From: Hydrogenophilales bacterium
GTDB lineage: Bacteria; Pseudomonadota; Gammaproteobacteria; Burkholderiales; Thiobacillaceae
Direction of reading: 5' to 3'
NCBI GenBank assembly: GCA_016719465.1
Contig: JADJYY010000041.1
Span: forward strand, 1 to 64,000
Length of the DNA stretch: 64,000 nt
Shown here: positions 8,587 to 18,779 of the stretch, one piece after another
How positions within the stretch are numbered: the first letter of the stretch is position 1
How the letters are laid out: each line of letters starts with the position of its first letter
Translations under genes and position numbers: made by a program
Notes under the pieces: model-generated
What the model was told of the DNA's origin: nothing
The model's input: the letters and a program-made list of their open reading frames with translations, nothing else
Databases searched by the model: none

Positions 8587-8610
8587 AAAAAAGCCCGGCG
8601 ATGCCGGGCT
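8587..8610 (-). terminator. rho-independent terminator of the cold-shock gene
   Basis: On the minus strand AGCCCGGC and GCCGGGCT form a perfect 8-bp stem with a 3-base loop, followed by a T-run (plus-strand A's at 8587-8591). It lies between the cold-shock gene and infA, so infA probably has its own promoter or depends on readthrough. Confidence 0.85.
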
Positions 8611-8675
8611 GGGCCGGTCGGCGGGCGGCCGGGGGGAAACCCCGCGCCACCCGCGATGAAAACCGGCCTGGATGC

Positions 8676-8882
8676 TCAGTCGGCGGAACGAATGTTCGAC
8701 GCCTGCAGACCCTTGGGACCGGTGGTCACGTCGAAGTTGACGCGCTGGCCTTCCTTCAGGGTCTTGAAGCCTTGCTCCTGGATCGCGGAGAAATGCGCGA
8801 AGAGATCAGAACCGCCGTCTTCGGGAGTGATGAAGCCGAAGCCCTTGGAATCGTTGAACCACTTGACTGTACCTGTTGCCAT
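8676..8882 (-). CDS. cold-shock protein, CspA family
   Basis: The 68-residue CSD protein binds single-stranded nucleic acid and melts RNA structure. RNP1 (KGFGFI) and RNP2 (DLFAHF) motifs are intact, and the length is typical. ATG 8882 follows AGGAAG. The leader to the nearest plausible promoter is about 140 nt, the length usual for temperature-responsive csp messengers. Which Csp paralogue it is cannot be told from the sequence. Confidence 0.95.
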   Translation of the reverse strand: MATGTVKWFNDSKGFGFITPEDGGSDLFAHFSAIQEQGFKTLKEGQRVNFDVTTGPKGLQASNIRSAD

Positions 8883-9191
8883 GTCTTGAACTTCCTAAAA
8901 AAAATATAAATAGGCTTGCGCCCTGATTGGGGCGAAGGTCAAGACGGCGGGGAGAGGCAGGGAGGAATTCGCGGGTACGGGACTGCGGTACCAAACCAGA
9001 CAACAACAGCACAACTTGAAGATCGCTGGCGCACTATGCACTGTATTGCGCGCTTTAACAAACAAAACCATTGCCCTGGACAATATCCGCGCCGGCAAAC
9101 ACCACGACGGATACCAAGTTGGGCATTCCCGGGAACCGATCGGCCGGGTACGGAAGGCTTCCCGCCACGCTCCGGCGTGTAATCCGGGATA
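8883..9191. other. leader and upstream region of the cold-shock gene
   Basis: No gene is seen here. On the minus strand it holds the likely promoter at 9033-9061 and a long 5' leader with a run of eight A's and AT-rich sequence (8897-8912) just before the ribosome binding site. The AT-rich patch stands out from the GC-rich surroundings and resembles the unstructured start region of cold-shock messengers. Confidence 0.4.
9033..9061 (-). promoter_or_regulatory. candidate sigma-70 promoter of the cold-shock gene
   Basis: On the minus strand TTGTTA (9061-9056) and CATAGT (9038-9033) are separated by 17 bp. Each matches the consensus at four positions. Transcription would start near 9026, giving a leader of about 144 nt. 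Moderate motif quality makes this tentative. Confidence 0.35.
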
Positions 9192-9373
9192 ATCCTAGAG
9201 ACGGCAGTTGACCGCTCCTTTGCCCTTGTGAAGGCGCATGGATATTGAGGAAATGCCTTTCGCCAGACCTCACCCCGGGGGGGGGGCCCGCTGGCCGTCC
9301 GGGCGGCGGCGTTGCTGTGGCGGCAGCGTCGTCGCGGGAACGCCCCGGCGCGTCCAACTGCCGTTTCTAGGAT
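9192..9373. mobile_element. miniature inverted-repeat element, copy A (182 bp)
   Basis: Terminal inverted repeats of 19 bp, ATCCTAGARACGGCAGTTG, lie at 9192-9210 and 9355-9373 with one mismatch. About 65 bp inside the left end (9205-9275) is nearly identical to the inside of the right end of copy B at 45674-45911, so the two copies are inverted relative to each other. No transposase is encoded. The conserved block could start a short peptide, MDIEEMPFARPHP, preceded by GAAGG. The right end lies eight bases before the dbpA start codon. Confidence 0.8.
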
Positions 9374-9381
9374 AATCCGGT

Positions 9382-10920
<1,539 letters not shown>

Positions 10921-10938
10921 ATTCCCGGAGAACCGATC

Positions 10939-11328
10939 ATGAAATGGCTGTTGCGAACCTTCTTCAGGACCCTGCGCCTGATCCTCACCCCCGTGCTCCT
11001 GCTCCTGGAGCGGCTGTCCGCGCCCATGGGCCTGGTGCGCGCGCCCGAGGCCCAGGCTGACGTGGACCGGCAATGCGGCGACCTGGCCCTGTATCAGTTC
11101 AGGAGTTGCCCGTTTTGCATCAAGGTGCGCCAGGAGATGCGCCGCCTGTCCCTGAACATCGAAAAACGTGATGCCCAGCACGATGCCGCCCACCGGGAAG
11201 CCCTGCTCCAGGGTGGCGGCAAGCCCATGGTGCCCTGTCTGCGCATCCGCGACGAACAGGGCAACAGCCGCTGGATGTACGAATCCGGCGACATCATCGA
11301 ATACCTGCGTGGAAGGTTCGGCCATTGA
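10939..11328 (+). CDS. membrane-anchored glutaredoxin
   Basis: The 129-residue protein has an N-terminal hydrophobic helix (about residues 5-27), then a glutaredoxin/GST-N fold with the redox motif CPFC (YQFRSCPFCIKV) and the cis-proline signature KPMVPCLRI. The C-terminus DIIEYLRGRFG is typical of glutaredoxin and GST-N domains. ATG 10939 follows CGGAGAAC. It is 18 bp after dbpA, and its stop overlaps the start of the next gene, so the three likely form an operon. Substrates are unknown. Confidence 0.85.
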   Translation: MKWLLRTFFRTLRLILTPVLLLLERLSAPMGLVRAPEAQADVDRQCGDLALYQFRSCPFCIKVRQEMRRLSLNIEKRDAQHDAAHREALLQGGGKPMVPCLRIRDEQGNSRWMYESGDIIEYLRGRFGH

Positions 11329-11981
11329 GTTCCGATCCCGCCCTGCCCGGGCAAATCCTCGCGATTTCCCGGGAGGACGTCTCCCAACTGCCGATCCGGC
11401 GTTATGAAGGCGACATTCACCTGATCGCAACGGCCCCGGACCTGGAACGGGCCATGGCCGACATTCGCCGGGAAAGCGTGGTCGGCCTGGATACCGAAAC
11501 CCGGCCCGCCTTCACCAAGGGGGAAAGCCACCTGCCCTGCCTGGTCCAGGTCGGCACGGCCCGGGCGGTGTATCTGTTCCAGTTGCAGCGGGTGGATTGT
11601 TCCGCCGCCCTGACCGAACTTCTGCAGGCGCCGGGCATCGTCAAGGCGGGCATCGCCCTGGCCCACGATCTGCGCCAGCTCAAGCTGGTGTTTCCCTTCG
11701 CGCCCGCCTCCGTGCTCGACCTGGGAAGCATCGCCAAGCGCCACGGCATCCGCCAGAGCGGCCTGCGCAACCTGGCCGGCCTGTTTCTCGGCTTCCGCAT
11801 CACCAAGGGCACGCGCACCTCCAACTGGGCCGCCCCGCGCCTGTCGGCGGGCCAGATCCGTTACGCCGCCACGGATGCCTGGGCCTGCCGGGAGTTGTAC
11901 CTGTGCTTTCAGGAACTCGGAATGTTGGCGGACCGTGTATCCGGAGCGGCGATCGACCAGGCGCAACCTGGCTCCGGTTGA
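11325..11981 (+). CDS. 3'-5' exonuclease, RNase D-like DEDDy domain
   Basis: The 218-residue protein carries the DEDDy exonuclease motifs: Exo I GLDTETRP, Exo II in GIALAHDLRQLK, and Exo III RYAATDAWACRELY. It lacks the HRDC domains of full RNase D, as in the family of short 3'-5' exonucleases common in proteobacteria. The start is a TTG at 11325 overlapping the glutaredoxin stop (TTGA), which implies translational coupling. Its substrate (RNA or DNA) is not evident. Confidence 0.85.
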   Translation: MSSDPALPGQILAISREDVSQLPIRRYEGDIHLIATAPDLERAMADIRRESVVGLDTETRPAFTKGESHLPCLVQVGTARAVYLFQLQRVDCSAALTELLQAPGIVKAGIALAHDLRQLKLVFPFAPASVLDLGSIAKRHGIRQSGLRNLAGLFLGFRITKGTRTSNWAAPRLSAGQIRYAATDAWACRELYLCFQELGMLADRVSGAAIDQAQPGSG

Positions 11982-12094
11982 ACAAAAATCGCGCAAACTG
12001 GACAAACCAGGACAAGCATCGAGCATATTGACGGACAATGCGGGTTCCCCGCCGGCGCGAACGGCTTTACTGGCAAGAAAATGGAGTCATCGAT

Positions 12095-12340
12095 TTGCAG
12101 GACATATTGCAATACCTGAAAGACCATGGAGAGCGACTCGACGCCGAGATCGCCGCCGAAACCGGCATCCCCCTCGAGAACGTGTGTCTCCGCCTGTCGG
12201 AGCTTTCCGCCCAGGGCGATGTGATCATGTGCCGCACGACCCGTTTCATCGACGGCGACCGGATCGAAGGCATGCTCTGCCGCGTCGCGGGCTATGTGCC
12301 CCACGGCAGCCCCGGCAGGAAACCCAAAGTCCCGACCTGA
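12095..12340 (+). CDS. small winged-helix DNA-binding protein
   Basis: An 81-residue protein starting MQDILQYLKDHGERLDAEIA is obtained from TTG 12095, chosen because GGAG lies eight bases upstream; an in-frame ATG at 12038 would add 19 unconserved basic residues. It has a helix-turn-helix (AAETGIPLENVCLRLSELS), a wing with DVIMCRTTRF, and one cysteine (MLCRVAGYVP). The layout recalls FeoC/ArsR-like small transcription factors. No target is evident. It stands alone on the plus strand between the nuclease and a repeat-rich gap. Confidence 0.6.
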   Translation: MQDILQYLKDHGERLDAEIAAETGIPLENVCLRLSELSAQGDVIMCRTTRFIDGDRIEGMLCRVAGYVPHGSPGRKPKVPT

Positions 12341-12739
12341 CCGTCCATGGCCGAAGGGCCACACCCGCCCCCTCCCCCGCTTGCGGGAGAGGGGGTGGCG
12401 CGAGTGGTCGACGCGGCTTCCACGGTAAGCGACCCCGCATGCGGTTCCTGTAGCGAATCGGCAATGGGCGCGTCACGGACCGTCTCTCCGGAGATGGCTC
12501 ATGTGCGTCCCCATCGCTTGCGTCCCCATCGCGTGCGTCTCAATTACGTGCGTCCCAATCACGTGCGTCCCCATCATTCGCGTCTCCGCCCTGTCGGCAT
12601 CCACCCCTGGCGGTGGCGCCCCCGGCAACTCTCCATCGGGGGAGTGGTTTGTGCTTGAACGCCAAAACCACTATCGTGGCGCGGGTTGATGCGGCCCGGG
12701 CCGCGTCCGCCCAGGACTTACATCAACCGAGGAGAAACA
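12341..12739. other. repeat- and hairpin-rich gap before the DUF302 operon
   Basis: No convincing gene is present. The gap holds an imperfect hairpin (12367-12395, CCCTCCCCC with GGGAGAGGG), a 15-bp tandem repeat (12503-12592), an inverted repeat AGTGGTTT/AAACCACT (12643-12650 and 12665-12672) and another, GGTTGATG/CATCAACC (12684-12691 and 12721-12728). The last pair encloses the palindrome GCGGCCCGGGCCGC and ends just before the ribosome binding site of the next gene. It could form a leader hairpin controlling that operon. Confidence 0.5.
12503..12592. repeat. 15-bp tandem repeat, six units
   Basis: Units of the form GTGCGTCCCCATCGC follow each other without gaps at 12503, 12518, 12533, 12548, 12563 and 12578. 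The first five differ at one to four positions and the sixth is degenerate. Since 15 is a multiple of three, an open frame through the array reads a five-residue repeat (CVPIA/CVSIT), but there is no other sign of coding. Confidence 0.85.
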
Positions 12740-13288
12740 ATGATCAAGGTACTGCTTGGTTTCATCGCGGGCGTCGTCGTCATCGCCCTGGGGGGCTGGA
12801 TGATGATGCCGAGCCTGATGTTCACGGAACGGGCGAGCCCCTACGACCTGGAGGAGACCGTCGCCCGCATCCAGCACAACATCCAGAACGCCGGCAACGG
12901 CTGGTCCCTTTCCGGCCTGCGCAATCCGGCCAAGGCGGTGCAGACCGACGGCGGCAACGTGCTGCCGGTGCTGATGATCGAGGCATGCAGTACCCAGTAC
13001 TCCAAGCCCATACTCAAGGACGACACGGTGCGCTTCCTGTCCATCCTGATGCCCTGCAAGATTTCCATCTACAAGAAGAACGACGGCAAGGTCTACATCG
13101 GCACCATGAACGCCGGACTCATGGGCAAGATGTTTGGCCCCATGGTGGGCGAGGTCATGGGCCGGGTGGCGGCGGACCAGAAGAAGTTCCTGACCTTCGA
13201 TCCCAACACCCCGGCGCCCAAGATGATCCTGCCCGCCCCGGCCGGCGCGGCCGGCGGCGCGGCATCCGGTGGCGGCGGCGGTTGCTGA
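12740..13288 (+). CDS. membrane-anchored DUF302 protein
   Basis: The 182-residue protein starts at ATG 12740 after GAGGAGAAACA. An N-terminal hydrophobic anchor (residues 4-26) precedes a DUF302 domain (YDLEETVARIQHNIQNAGNGW, IEACSTQYSKPIL, MPCKISIYKKNDGKVYIG). It ends with a glycine-rich tail GGGGGC. The fold is small alpha/beta and its role is not established, although DUF302 proteins are repeatedly found beside redox and heme proteins. It is first in a run with the octaheme cytochrome and the cytochrome b, so it is probably an accessory of that system. The terminal Cys and an internal Cys pair (EAC...MPC) may be redox active or bind a cofactor; this is speculative. Confidence 0.8.
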   Translation: MIKVLLGFIAGVVVIALGGWMMMPSLMFTERASPYDLEETVARIQHNIQNAGNGWSLSGLRNPAKAVQTDGGNVLPVLMIEACSTQYSKPILKDDTVRFLSILMPCKISIYKKNDGKVYIGTMNAGLMGKMFGPMVGEVMGRVAADQKKFLTFDPNTPAPKMILPAPAGAAGGAASGGGGGC

Positions 13289-13359
13289 GCGACGCCACGC
13301 GGCCCGGCGATCCCGGGCCGCCCCATCCCCTCGGGACAGACCTCTTCCAGGAGATATCC

Positions 13360-15007
13360 ATGGCTTTCCGCAAGCTGCTGCCGCTACTGGCGCTGGTCGC
13401 CGCCTTCCTGTCCGCCCCGGCCGGCTGGGCCAACCCCGCGCCGACGGCCGCGCTCCCCCAGTCCGCCCCCATCCAGGCCCCCCAGGGCGGCCACCACCTC
13501 CACCGCCGACCACTCGAAATTTGAAATCCTGAAAAAACCCTTCGCCAGCGGCCCCGAGGTCACCCGGGCCTGCCTCTCCTGCCACACCGAGGCGGCGCGC
13601 CAGGTCCAGAAAACCAAGCACTGGACCTGGGAGTTCATGAATCCGGAGACGAAGCAGCGGCTGGGCAAGAAGCACGTCATCAACAACTTCTGCACCGCGG
13701 TACCCTCCAACTACGAGTTCTGCACCGCCTGCCACGTGGGCTACGGCTGGAAGGACAACAATTTCGACTTCTCCGCCCAGGACAACGTGGACTGCCTGGT
13801 GTGCCACGACACCACCGGCACCTATCGCAAGCTGCCCGGCCTGGCCGGACACCCCACCTACAAGGACATGGAGTTCCCGCCCCATTCCGGCAAGATCGTC
13901 AAGGCGCCGGACCTGGGCCAGGTGGCCCGCAACGTGGGCAAGTCCAGCCGCGCCAACTGCGGCGCCTGCCACTTCTATGGCGGCGGCGGCGACGCCGTGA
14001 AGCACGGCGACCTGGATAGTTCCATGCGCGACCCGAGCAAGTACCTGGACGTGCACATGGCCAAGGACGGCCTCGACTTCACCTGCGGCACCTGCCACGC
14101 CACCTCCGGCCACCAGGTGCCCGGCAGCCGCTATGCGCCGACCGCGACGGACGAGAAGGCGGGCGCCCACATGCGCGGCAAGAAGGACGTGAACCCGTCC
14201 ACCTGCCAGGCCTGCCACGGCACCCGGCCGCACCCGGCGAGCAAGACCAAGCTCAACGACCACACCGACAGGATCGCCTGCCAGACTTGCCACATCCCGG
14301 AATTCGCCCGGGGCGGCATCGCCACCAAGATGAGCTGGGACTGGTCCACCGCCGGCAAGCTGGACAAGGACGGCAAGCCCATCAAGCTGAAGGACAGCGC
14401 CGGCCGCGACGCCTATGACAGCAAGAAGGGCGACTTCCGCTACGAGGCCAACGTCATCCCGGAATACGTCTGGTTCAACGGCAAGGTGAACTACACCCTG
14501 CGCGACACCAGGCTGGACCCGAGCCGGATCATCCGCATCAACCACTTCGAGGGCAGCCCGGACGACGGCAAGTCCAAGGTCTGGCCCATCAAGCGCTTCA
14601 CCGGCAAGCAACCCTACGACACCGCCACCAACACCCTGCTGATTCCCCACACCTTCGGCGACGACGACAGCAGCTTCTGGTCAAACTTCAACTGGGACAA
14701 GGCCCTTGAAGCCGGCATGAAGGCCGCCGGCGGCAGCTTCAGCGGCCAGTACGGCTTTGTCTCCACGGAAATGTCCTGGCCCATCACCCACATGGTGGCG
14801 CCCAAGGACGACGCCCTCACCTGCCAGCAATGCCATGGCGCCAACGGCCGCCTGGACAAGGTGCCCGGCCTCCATATCCCCGGCCGGGACGCCAACCCCT
14901 GGCTCGACCGGATCGGCTGGGGCATCGCCTTGCTCACCCTGCTGGGAGTCCTGGCCCACGGCGGCGCGCGCATCCTGATGGCCCGGCGCGGCAACGGGGG
15001 GCATTGA
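13360..15007 (+). CDS. octaheme c-type cytochrome, tetrathionate reductase family (one frameshift)
   Basis: Eight CxxCH heme motifs occur in order: CLSCH, CTACH, CLVCH, CGACH, CGTCH, CQACH, CQTCH, CQQCH. ATG 13360 follows CCAGGAGATATCC and encodes a Sec signal peptide (LLALVAAFLSAPAGWA). The C-terminus has a membrane anchor (WGIALLTLLGVLAHGGA). Spacing matches the octaheme tetrathionate reductase (OTR) family, which also reduces nitrite and hydroxylamine in vitro in the Shewanella member. The frame breaks once near 13485-13500: one extra G in a GGCGGCC run moves KFEILKKPF out of frame. Either the gene is inactive or the base is an error; the rest is perfectly conserved in character. The cytochrome b downstream is the likely quinol-side partner. 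The physiological substrate is unknown. Confidence 0.85.
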
Positions 15008-15033
15008 GATGGCCGGCTGCGCGCGCTTTTCTT

Positions 15034-15054
15034 CCCCCTTTCCTGAAGGGGGGA
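15034..15054. repeat. half copy of the G/C-run palindromic repeat
   Basis: CCCCCTTT-CCTG-AAGGGGGGAA is a single palindromic half of the element found complete at 2866, 21050, 21967 and 36233. It lies in the 87-bp gap between the octaheme cytochrome and the cytochrome b gene and could form a hairpin in their shared transcript. Confidence 0.6.
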
Positions 15055-15094
15055 AAACCCCATCCATTCCCGCCGTCATCGAGGGAGCCCGCAA

Positions 15095-15694
15095 ATGAGC
15101 GAGAAAATCTACGTCTTCAAGCGCTTCGAGCGTTTCTGGCACTGGTCCCAGGCCGCGCTGATCATCACCCTCATGCTCACCGGCTTCGAGGTCCACGGCA
15201 GCTACGTCCTGTTCGGCTTCGGCAAGGCGGTGGACATCCACACCGTCGCCGCCTGGTCCCTGGTGACCCTGTGGGTGTTCGCCATCTTCTGGCACTTCAC
15301 CACCGGCGAGTGGAAGCAGTACATCCCCACCCTGGACAAGGTGGACGCCATGATCAAGTACTACCTCATGGGCATCTTCACCCACGCGCCCCACCCCTTC
15401 AAGCAGACCGTCGTCACCAAGCACAACCCCCTGCAGCGCCTGGCCTACCTGGGCTTCTGGCTGGTGATATCGCCGATCATCTGGTTCTCCGGCTGGTTCT
15501 ACCTGTTCTACGCCTCCTGGGCGGCCTGGGGCGTGGACCGGTACCTGTCCCTGGAATGGGTCGCCTTCTTCCATACCGTGGGCGCCTTCATGATCCTGGC
15601 CTTCTTCATCGTCCACATCTATCTCACCACCACCGGCCACACGGTCACCTCCCACATCAAGGCCATGGTCACGGGTTGGGAGGAAGTGGAATAG
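15095..15694 (+). CDS. cytochrome b/b561-type membrane subunit
   Basis: The 199-residue integral membrane protein has four or five hydrophobic segments. Histidines typical of b-type heme ligation are seen: RFWHWSQA in helix 1, DIHTVAAW, FWHFTTGEW in helix 2, FFHTVGAF and VHIYLTTTGHT near the end. ATG 15095 follows GGGAGCCC. It is the third gene of the DUF302 / octaheme cytochrome run and would carry electrons between the quinone pool and the periplasmic octaheme protein. A terminator follows 31 bp after the stop, closing the operon. Confidence 0.88.
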   Translation: MSEKIYVFKRFERFWHWSQAALIITLMLTGFEVHGSYVLFGFGKAVDIHTVAAWSLVTLWVFAIFWHFTTGEWKQYIPTLDKVDAMIKYYLMGIFTHAPHPFKQTVVTKHNPLQRLAYLGFWLVISPIIWFSGWFYLFYASWAAWGVDRYLSLEWVAFFHTVGAFMILAFFIVHIYLTTTGHTVTSHIKAMVTGWEEVE

Positions 15695-15725
15695 CGCCCG
15701 CCGGGCACCCGCCGCCCGAAATCGA

Positions 15726-15752
15726 CGCCCGCGCGAAATCGCGGGCGTTTTT
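15726..15752 (+). terminator. rho-independent terminator of the octaheme operon
   Basis: CGCCCGCG pairs perfectly with CGCGGGCG across a 6-base loop (stem arms 15726-15733 and 15740-15747), followed directly by five T's. Confidence 0.88.
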
Positions 15753-15964
15753 CATGGGCGGCCGCCAAGGCCTGGATTTCCCCGGTGGCGGCTCCGGCCA
15801 CCGATAACAATTCCATAACATCCGCCGCGCCGCCGCCGCCAGCGGGAATTTGTCGCGATGGTTTCGCTCCATCTCACAACGGCCGAGTCCAGCCTCGATG
15901 TAATCCTTGATGTGATCCCTGCCGAGCCCCTTGATCCGCCCCGACAAACCTGGAGCCAACGACC

Positions 15965-17323
15965 ATGCTCTCCACCCGACTACCGCATATCCTGCTCATG
16001 ACCCTCAGCCTGGGTTTCCTGCTCAACGCCTGCGCCAGGGAAAGCAATTCCGGCACCCCCGATGCTGGGACCGGCAAGACCGCCAGCCAGGCCATGAGCG
16101 ACCCCAATGCCCAACTGGACAGCATCGTCCTGGGCATGGGCTGCTTCTGGGGCGCGGAAAAGCGCATGTCGGAAGTGCCCGGGGTGGTGGACGTGGAAAG
16201 CGGCTATGCCAACGGCGACATCGCGGGCAGCTATGACGCCGTCCTCAAGCATGAGCGCGCCCTGCGCCTGGGCAGGACCGGCAAGCGCAACCACGCCGAA
16301 GTGGTGAAGGTCATCTACGATCCGGCCAGAACCACCCTGGAAACCGTGCTCGCCAGGTTCTGGGAAAGCCACGACCCCACCCAGGGCGATCGCCAGGGCA
16401 ACGACGTGGGCAGCAACTACCGCAGCGCCGTCTATACCCATTCCCAAGCCCAGGCGGACGTGGCGAAAAAAACCCGCGCCGCCTACCAGGCGGCCCTGGA
16501 CAAGGCCGGGCGCGGCCCCATCACCACCGAGATCGCCCCCCTCAAGGCCTATTATTCCGCCGAGGACTACCACCAGGACTACCTGGTCAAGAACCCCAAG
16601 GGCTACTGTGGCCTGGGCGGCACCGGCGTGAAATACCCCGGCCTCGGCAATGCCGCGTCCTCCGGCGCCAAGGCCCCGCCCCCCCTGGACGGCAAGGCCC
16701 TGGCCCGGGAGCGGCAACTGGTGGTGTTCGAGGCCGAGGATTGCGCCTTCTGCAAGCAGTTCAAGGCCGAAGTCCTGGACCACTGGAAATCCCCGGTGCC
16801 CGTCGTCCGCACCCTCAACCCCAATCCGCCCGCCGGCTGGACCCTGGAAAAAGGCCTGTTCGCCACTCCGACCATCGTGTTGTTCGAGAACGGCCGGGAA
16901 GCCTCCCGCTACACCGGCTACAACGGCGACCAGTCCCGCTTCTGGAAATGGCTGGGCTTCCGCCTGCTCAGCCCGGAGCAGCGCAAGATCGCCTTCGAGC
17001 AGGGCACGGAACGCCCCTTCACCGGTTCCCACCTGGACGAGAAGCGCCCCGGCTGGTTCGTGGATCCCATCACCGGCGCCCATCTGTTCCGCAGCGATAC
17101 CAAGTTCGACAGCGGCACCGGCTGGCCCAGCTTCTTCACCCCGGCGGAGGGCGCCATCACCCTGCGCGAGGACGTGAGCCACGGCATGAAACGGGTGGAA
17201 GTGCGCAGCGCCAGTTCCGGCATCCATCTGGGCCACGTCTTCGACGACGGTCCGCCGCCCACCGGCAAGCGCTACTGCATCAACGGCAACGTGCTGAAGT
17301 TCGTGCCGGACGCGGGGAAGTGA
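15965..17323 (+). CDS. MsrA-thioredoxin-MsrB fusion lipoprotein (methionine sulfoxide reductase)
   Basis: The 452-residue protein reduces both epimers of methionine sulfoxide. Residues 1-23 form a lipoprotein signal with lipobox LLNAC. MsrA follows with [11 protein letters not shown] (catalytic Cys60) and the C-terminal GYCGLGG resolving Cys. A thioredoxin-like domain (about 250-335) has the active site EDCAFCKQF (C260, C263) and cis-Pro ATPTIVLF. MsrB (about 355-448) has [16 protein letters not shown] and catalytic [11 protein letters not shown] (C438). The CxxC zinc site usual at its start is replaced by DPITG. The order MsrA-Trx-MsrB differs from the Trx-MsrA-MsrB order of Neisseria PilB. 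It probably acts outside the cytoplasm. Confidence 0.92.
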   Translation: MLSTRLPHILLMTLSLGFLLNACARESNSGTPDAGTGKTASQAMSDPNAQLDSIVLGMGCFWGAEKRMSEVPGVVDVESGYANGDIAGSYDAVLKHERALRLGRTGKRNHAEVVKVIYDPARTTLETVLARFWESHDPTQGDRQGNDVGSNYRSAVYTHSQAQADVAKKTRAAYQAALDKAGRGPITTEIAPLKAYYSAEDYHQDYLVKNPKGYCGLGGTGVKYPGLGNAASSGAKAPPPLDGKALARERQLVVFEAEDCAFCKQFKAEVLDHWKSPVPVVRTLNPNPPAGWTLEKGLFATPTIVLFENGREASRYTGYNGDQSRFWKWLGFRLLSPEQRKIAFEQGTERPFTGSHLDEKRPGWFVDPITGAHLFRSDTKFDSGTGWPSFFTPAEGAITLREDVSHGMKRVEVRSASSGIHLGHVFDDGPPPTGKRYCINGNVLKFVPDAGK

Positions 17324-17330
17324 AGCGGCC

Positions 17331-18581
17331 TCAGACCGTCAGCAGACCCACCACCGCCCCGGTAAGCAGGGTGGCCAGGGTGCCGGAGAGGATGGCCTTG
17401 GGTCCCAGGGAGACGATATCCGCGCGCCGTTCCGGCGCCATGGTGGCCAGGCCGCCGATGAGGATGCCCAGGCTGGCCAGGTTGGCGAAGCCGCACAGGG
17501 CGTAGGTCATGATCAGGACGCTGCGCGGGCTCAAGGCTTGCGCCGGCAGCCCGGCCAGGTCCAGGTAGGCGATCAGCTCGTTGAGCACGGTCTTGGTGCC
17601 CATCAGCGCCCCGGCGGTGGTGGCCTCGGCCCAGGGAATGCCCATCAGCCACACCACCGGCGCCATCACCCAGCCCAGCCCGCGTTGCAGGGTAAGGGAC
17701 TGGCCGTACAGATCGGGCAACAGGCCCAGCAACAGGTTGGTCAGGCTCACCAGAGCCACCATCACCAACAGCATGGCGACGATGTTGATCAGCAGCGCCA
17801 CTCCCGCCAGGGTGCCCTGGGTGATGGCCTCCATGCCGGAACGCGCCGTCTCGAGCGGATGCAGCTTGCCTTCCGTGGCGACATCCCCCGCCGGCACCAT
17901 CAGGGCCGCGATCAGCAGCGCCCCCGGCGTGCTCACCAGGGAGGCGGTGAGGATGTGGCCCATGGCGTCCGGCACCACGTGGGCCAGGAAGCCGGCGTAG
18001 AGGGCCATCACCGTGCCGGCGATGGTGGCCATGCCGCAGGTCATCACCGAGAACAGTTCGCCCCGGCTCATGGCGGCCAGGTAGGGCCGCACCAGCAGCG
18101 GCGCCTCCACCATGCCGACGAAGATGTCCGCCGCCGCCGACAGCCCCACCGCGCCGCCGATGCCCAGGGTCTTGCGCAACAGGCGAGAGATCAGGCCCAC
18201 CAGCCAGGGCAGTACCCGCCAGTAGAACAGCAGGGAGGACAGGGCGCTGATCACCAGCACCAGGGGCAGGGCGCGGAAAGCCAGCACGAAGCTGGCGGCC
18301 GGATCGCTCACCGCGAAGGGCGCCGGCCCGCCGCCCAGGTAACCGAAAACGAAGCTGGTGCCCGCCTGGGTGGCGTGCTCCAGGGCGCCCAGGGCCTCGT
18401 TCAGGGCCAGGAACATGCCCTTGAACAGCGGCAGCTTGAGCAGCGCCAGGGCCAGGCCCAGTTGCAGCGCCAGGCCCGCCAGCACGATGCGCGTCGGGAA
18501 GCGCGCCCGGTTCTCGCTCAAGACCCAGGCCAGGCCGACGAAGGCCAGAATGCCGAGGGCGCTTTGCAGGTTGAGCCACAT
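17331..18581 (-). CDS. concentrative nucleoside transporter, NupC family
   Basis: The 416-residue membrane protein has the CNT family layout: an N-terminal helix bundle, the GGPAPFAV region, the Gate domain, and the signature regions with [36 protein letters not shown], and the C-terminal [15 protein letters not shown]...[14 protein letters not shown]. It would import nucleosides with H+ or Na+. The start at ATG 18581 has only a weak ribosome binding site; upstream codons are not membrane-like, so it is preferred. It is convergent with the Msr fusion, leaving 7 bp between stops. Confidence 0.9.
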   Translation of the reverse strand: MWLNLQSALGILAFVGLAWVLSENRARFPTRIVLAGLALQLGLALALLKLPLFKGMFLALNEALGALEHATQAGTSFVFGYLGGGPAPFAVSDPAASFVLAFRALPLVLVISALSSLLFYWRVLPWLVGLISRLLRKTLGIGGAVGLSAAADIFVGMVEAPLLVRPYLAAMSRGELFSVMTCGMATIAGTVMALYAGFLAHVVPDAMGHILTASLVSTPGALLIAALMVPAGDVATEGKLHPLETARSGMEAITQGTLAGVALLINIVAMLLVMVALVSLTNLLLGLLPDLYGQSLTLQRGLGWVMAPVVWLMGIPWAEATTAGALMGTKTVLNELIAYLDLAGLPAQALSPRSVLIMTYALCGFANLASLGILIGGLATMAPERRADIVSLGPKAILSGTLATLLTGAVVGLLTV

Positions 18582-18779
18582 GCCGGAATGGTAGTCCCGG
18601 GGACGGCCGGCGCCCAGCAACGGATGGTCGCGCCGAATGCCCGCCGGGCTGGCTTCCTCCAGCGGCGCGGGAGAAAACCAGGGGGTCCGGGCCGGGTGAA
18701 CGATCCTTCCCCTTTCCTGATCCAAGCAACAGGCCGGCGGGGGCCCGTCGGCCAACTCCGAAGGATAGGAGGAGGAATC

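Noticed and set aside
12503..12592. 15-bp units as a CRISPR array or a coding pentapeptide repeat gene
   Set aside because: There are no unique spacers. The surrounding frame has no conserved sequence, no clear start and poor codon bias.
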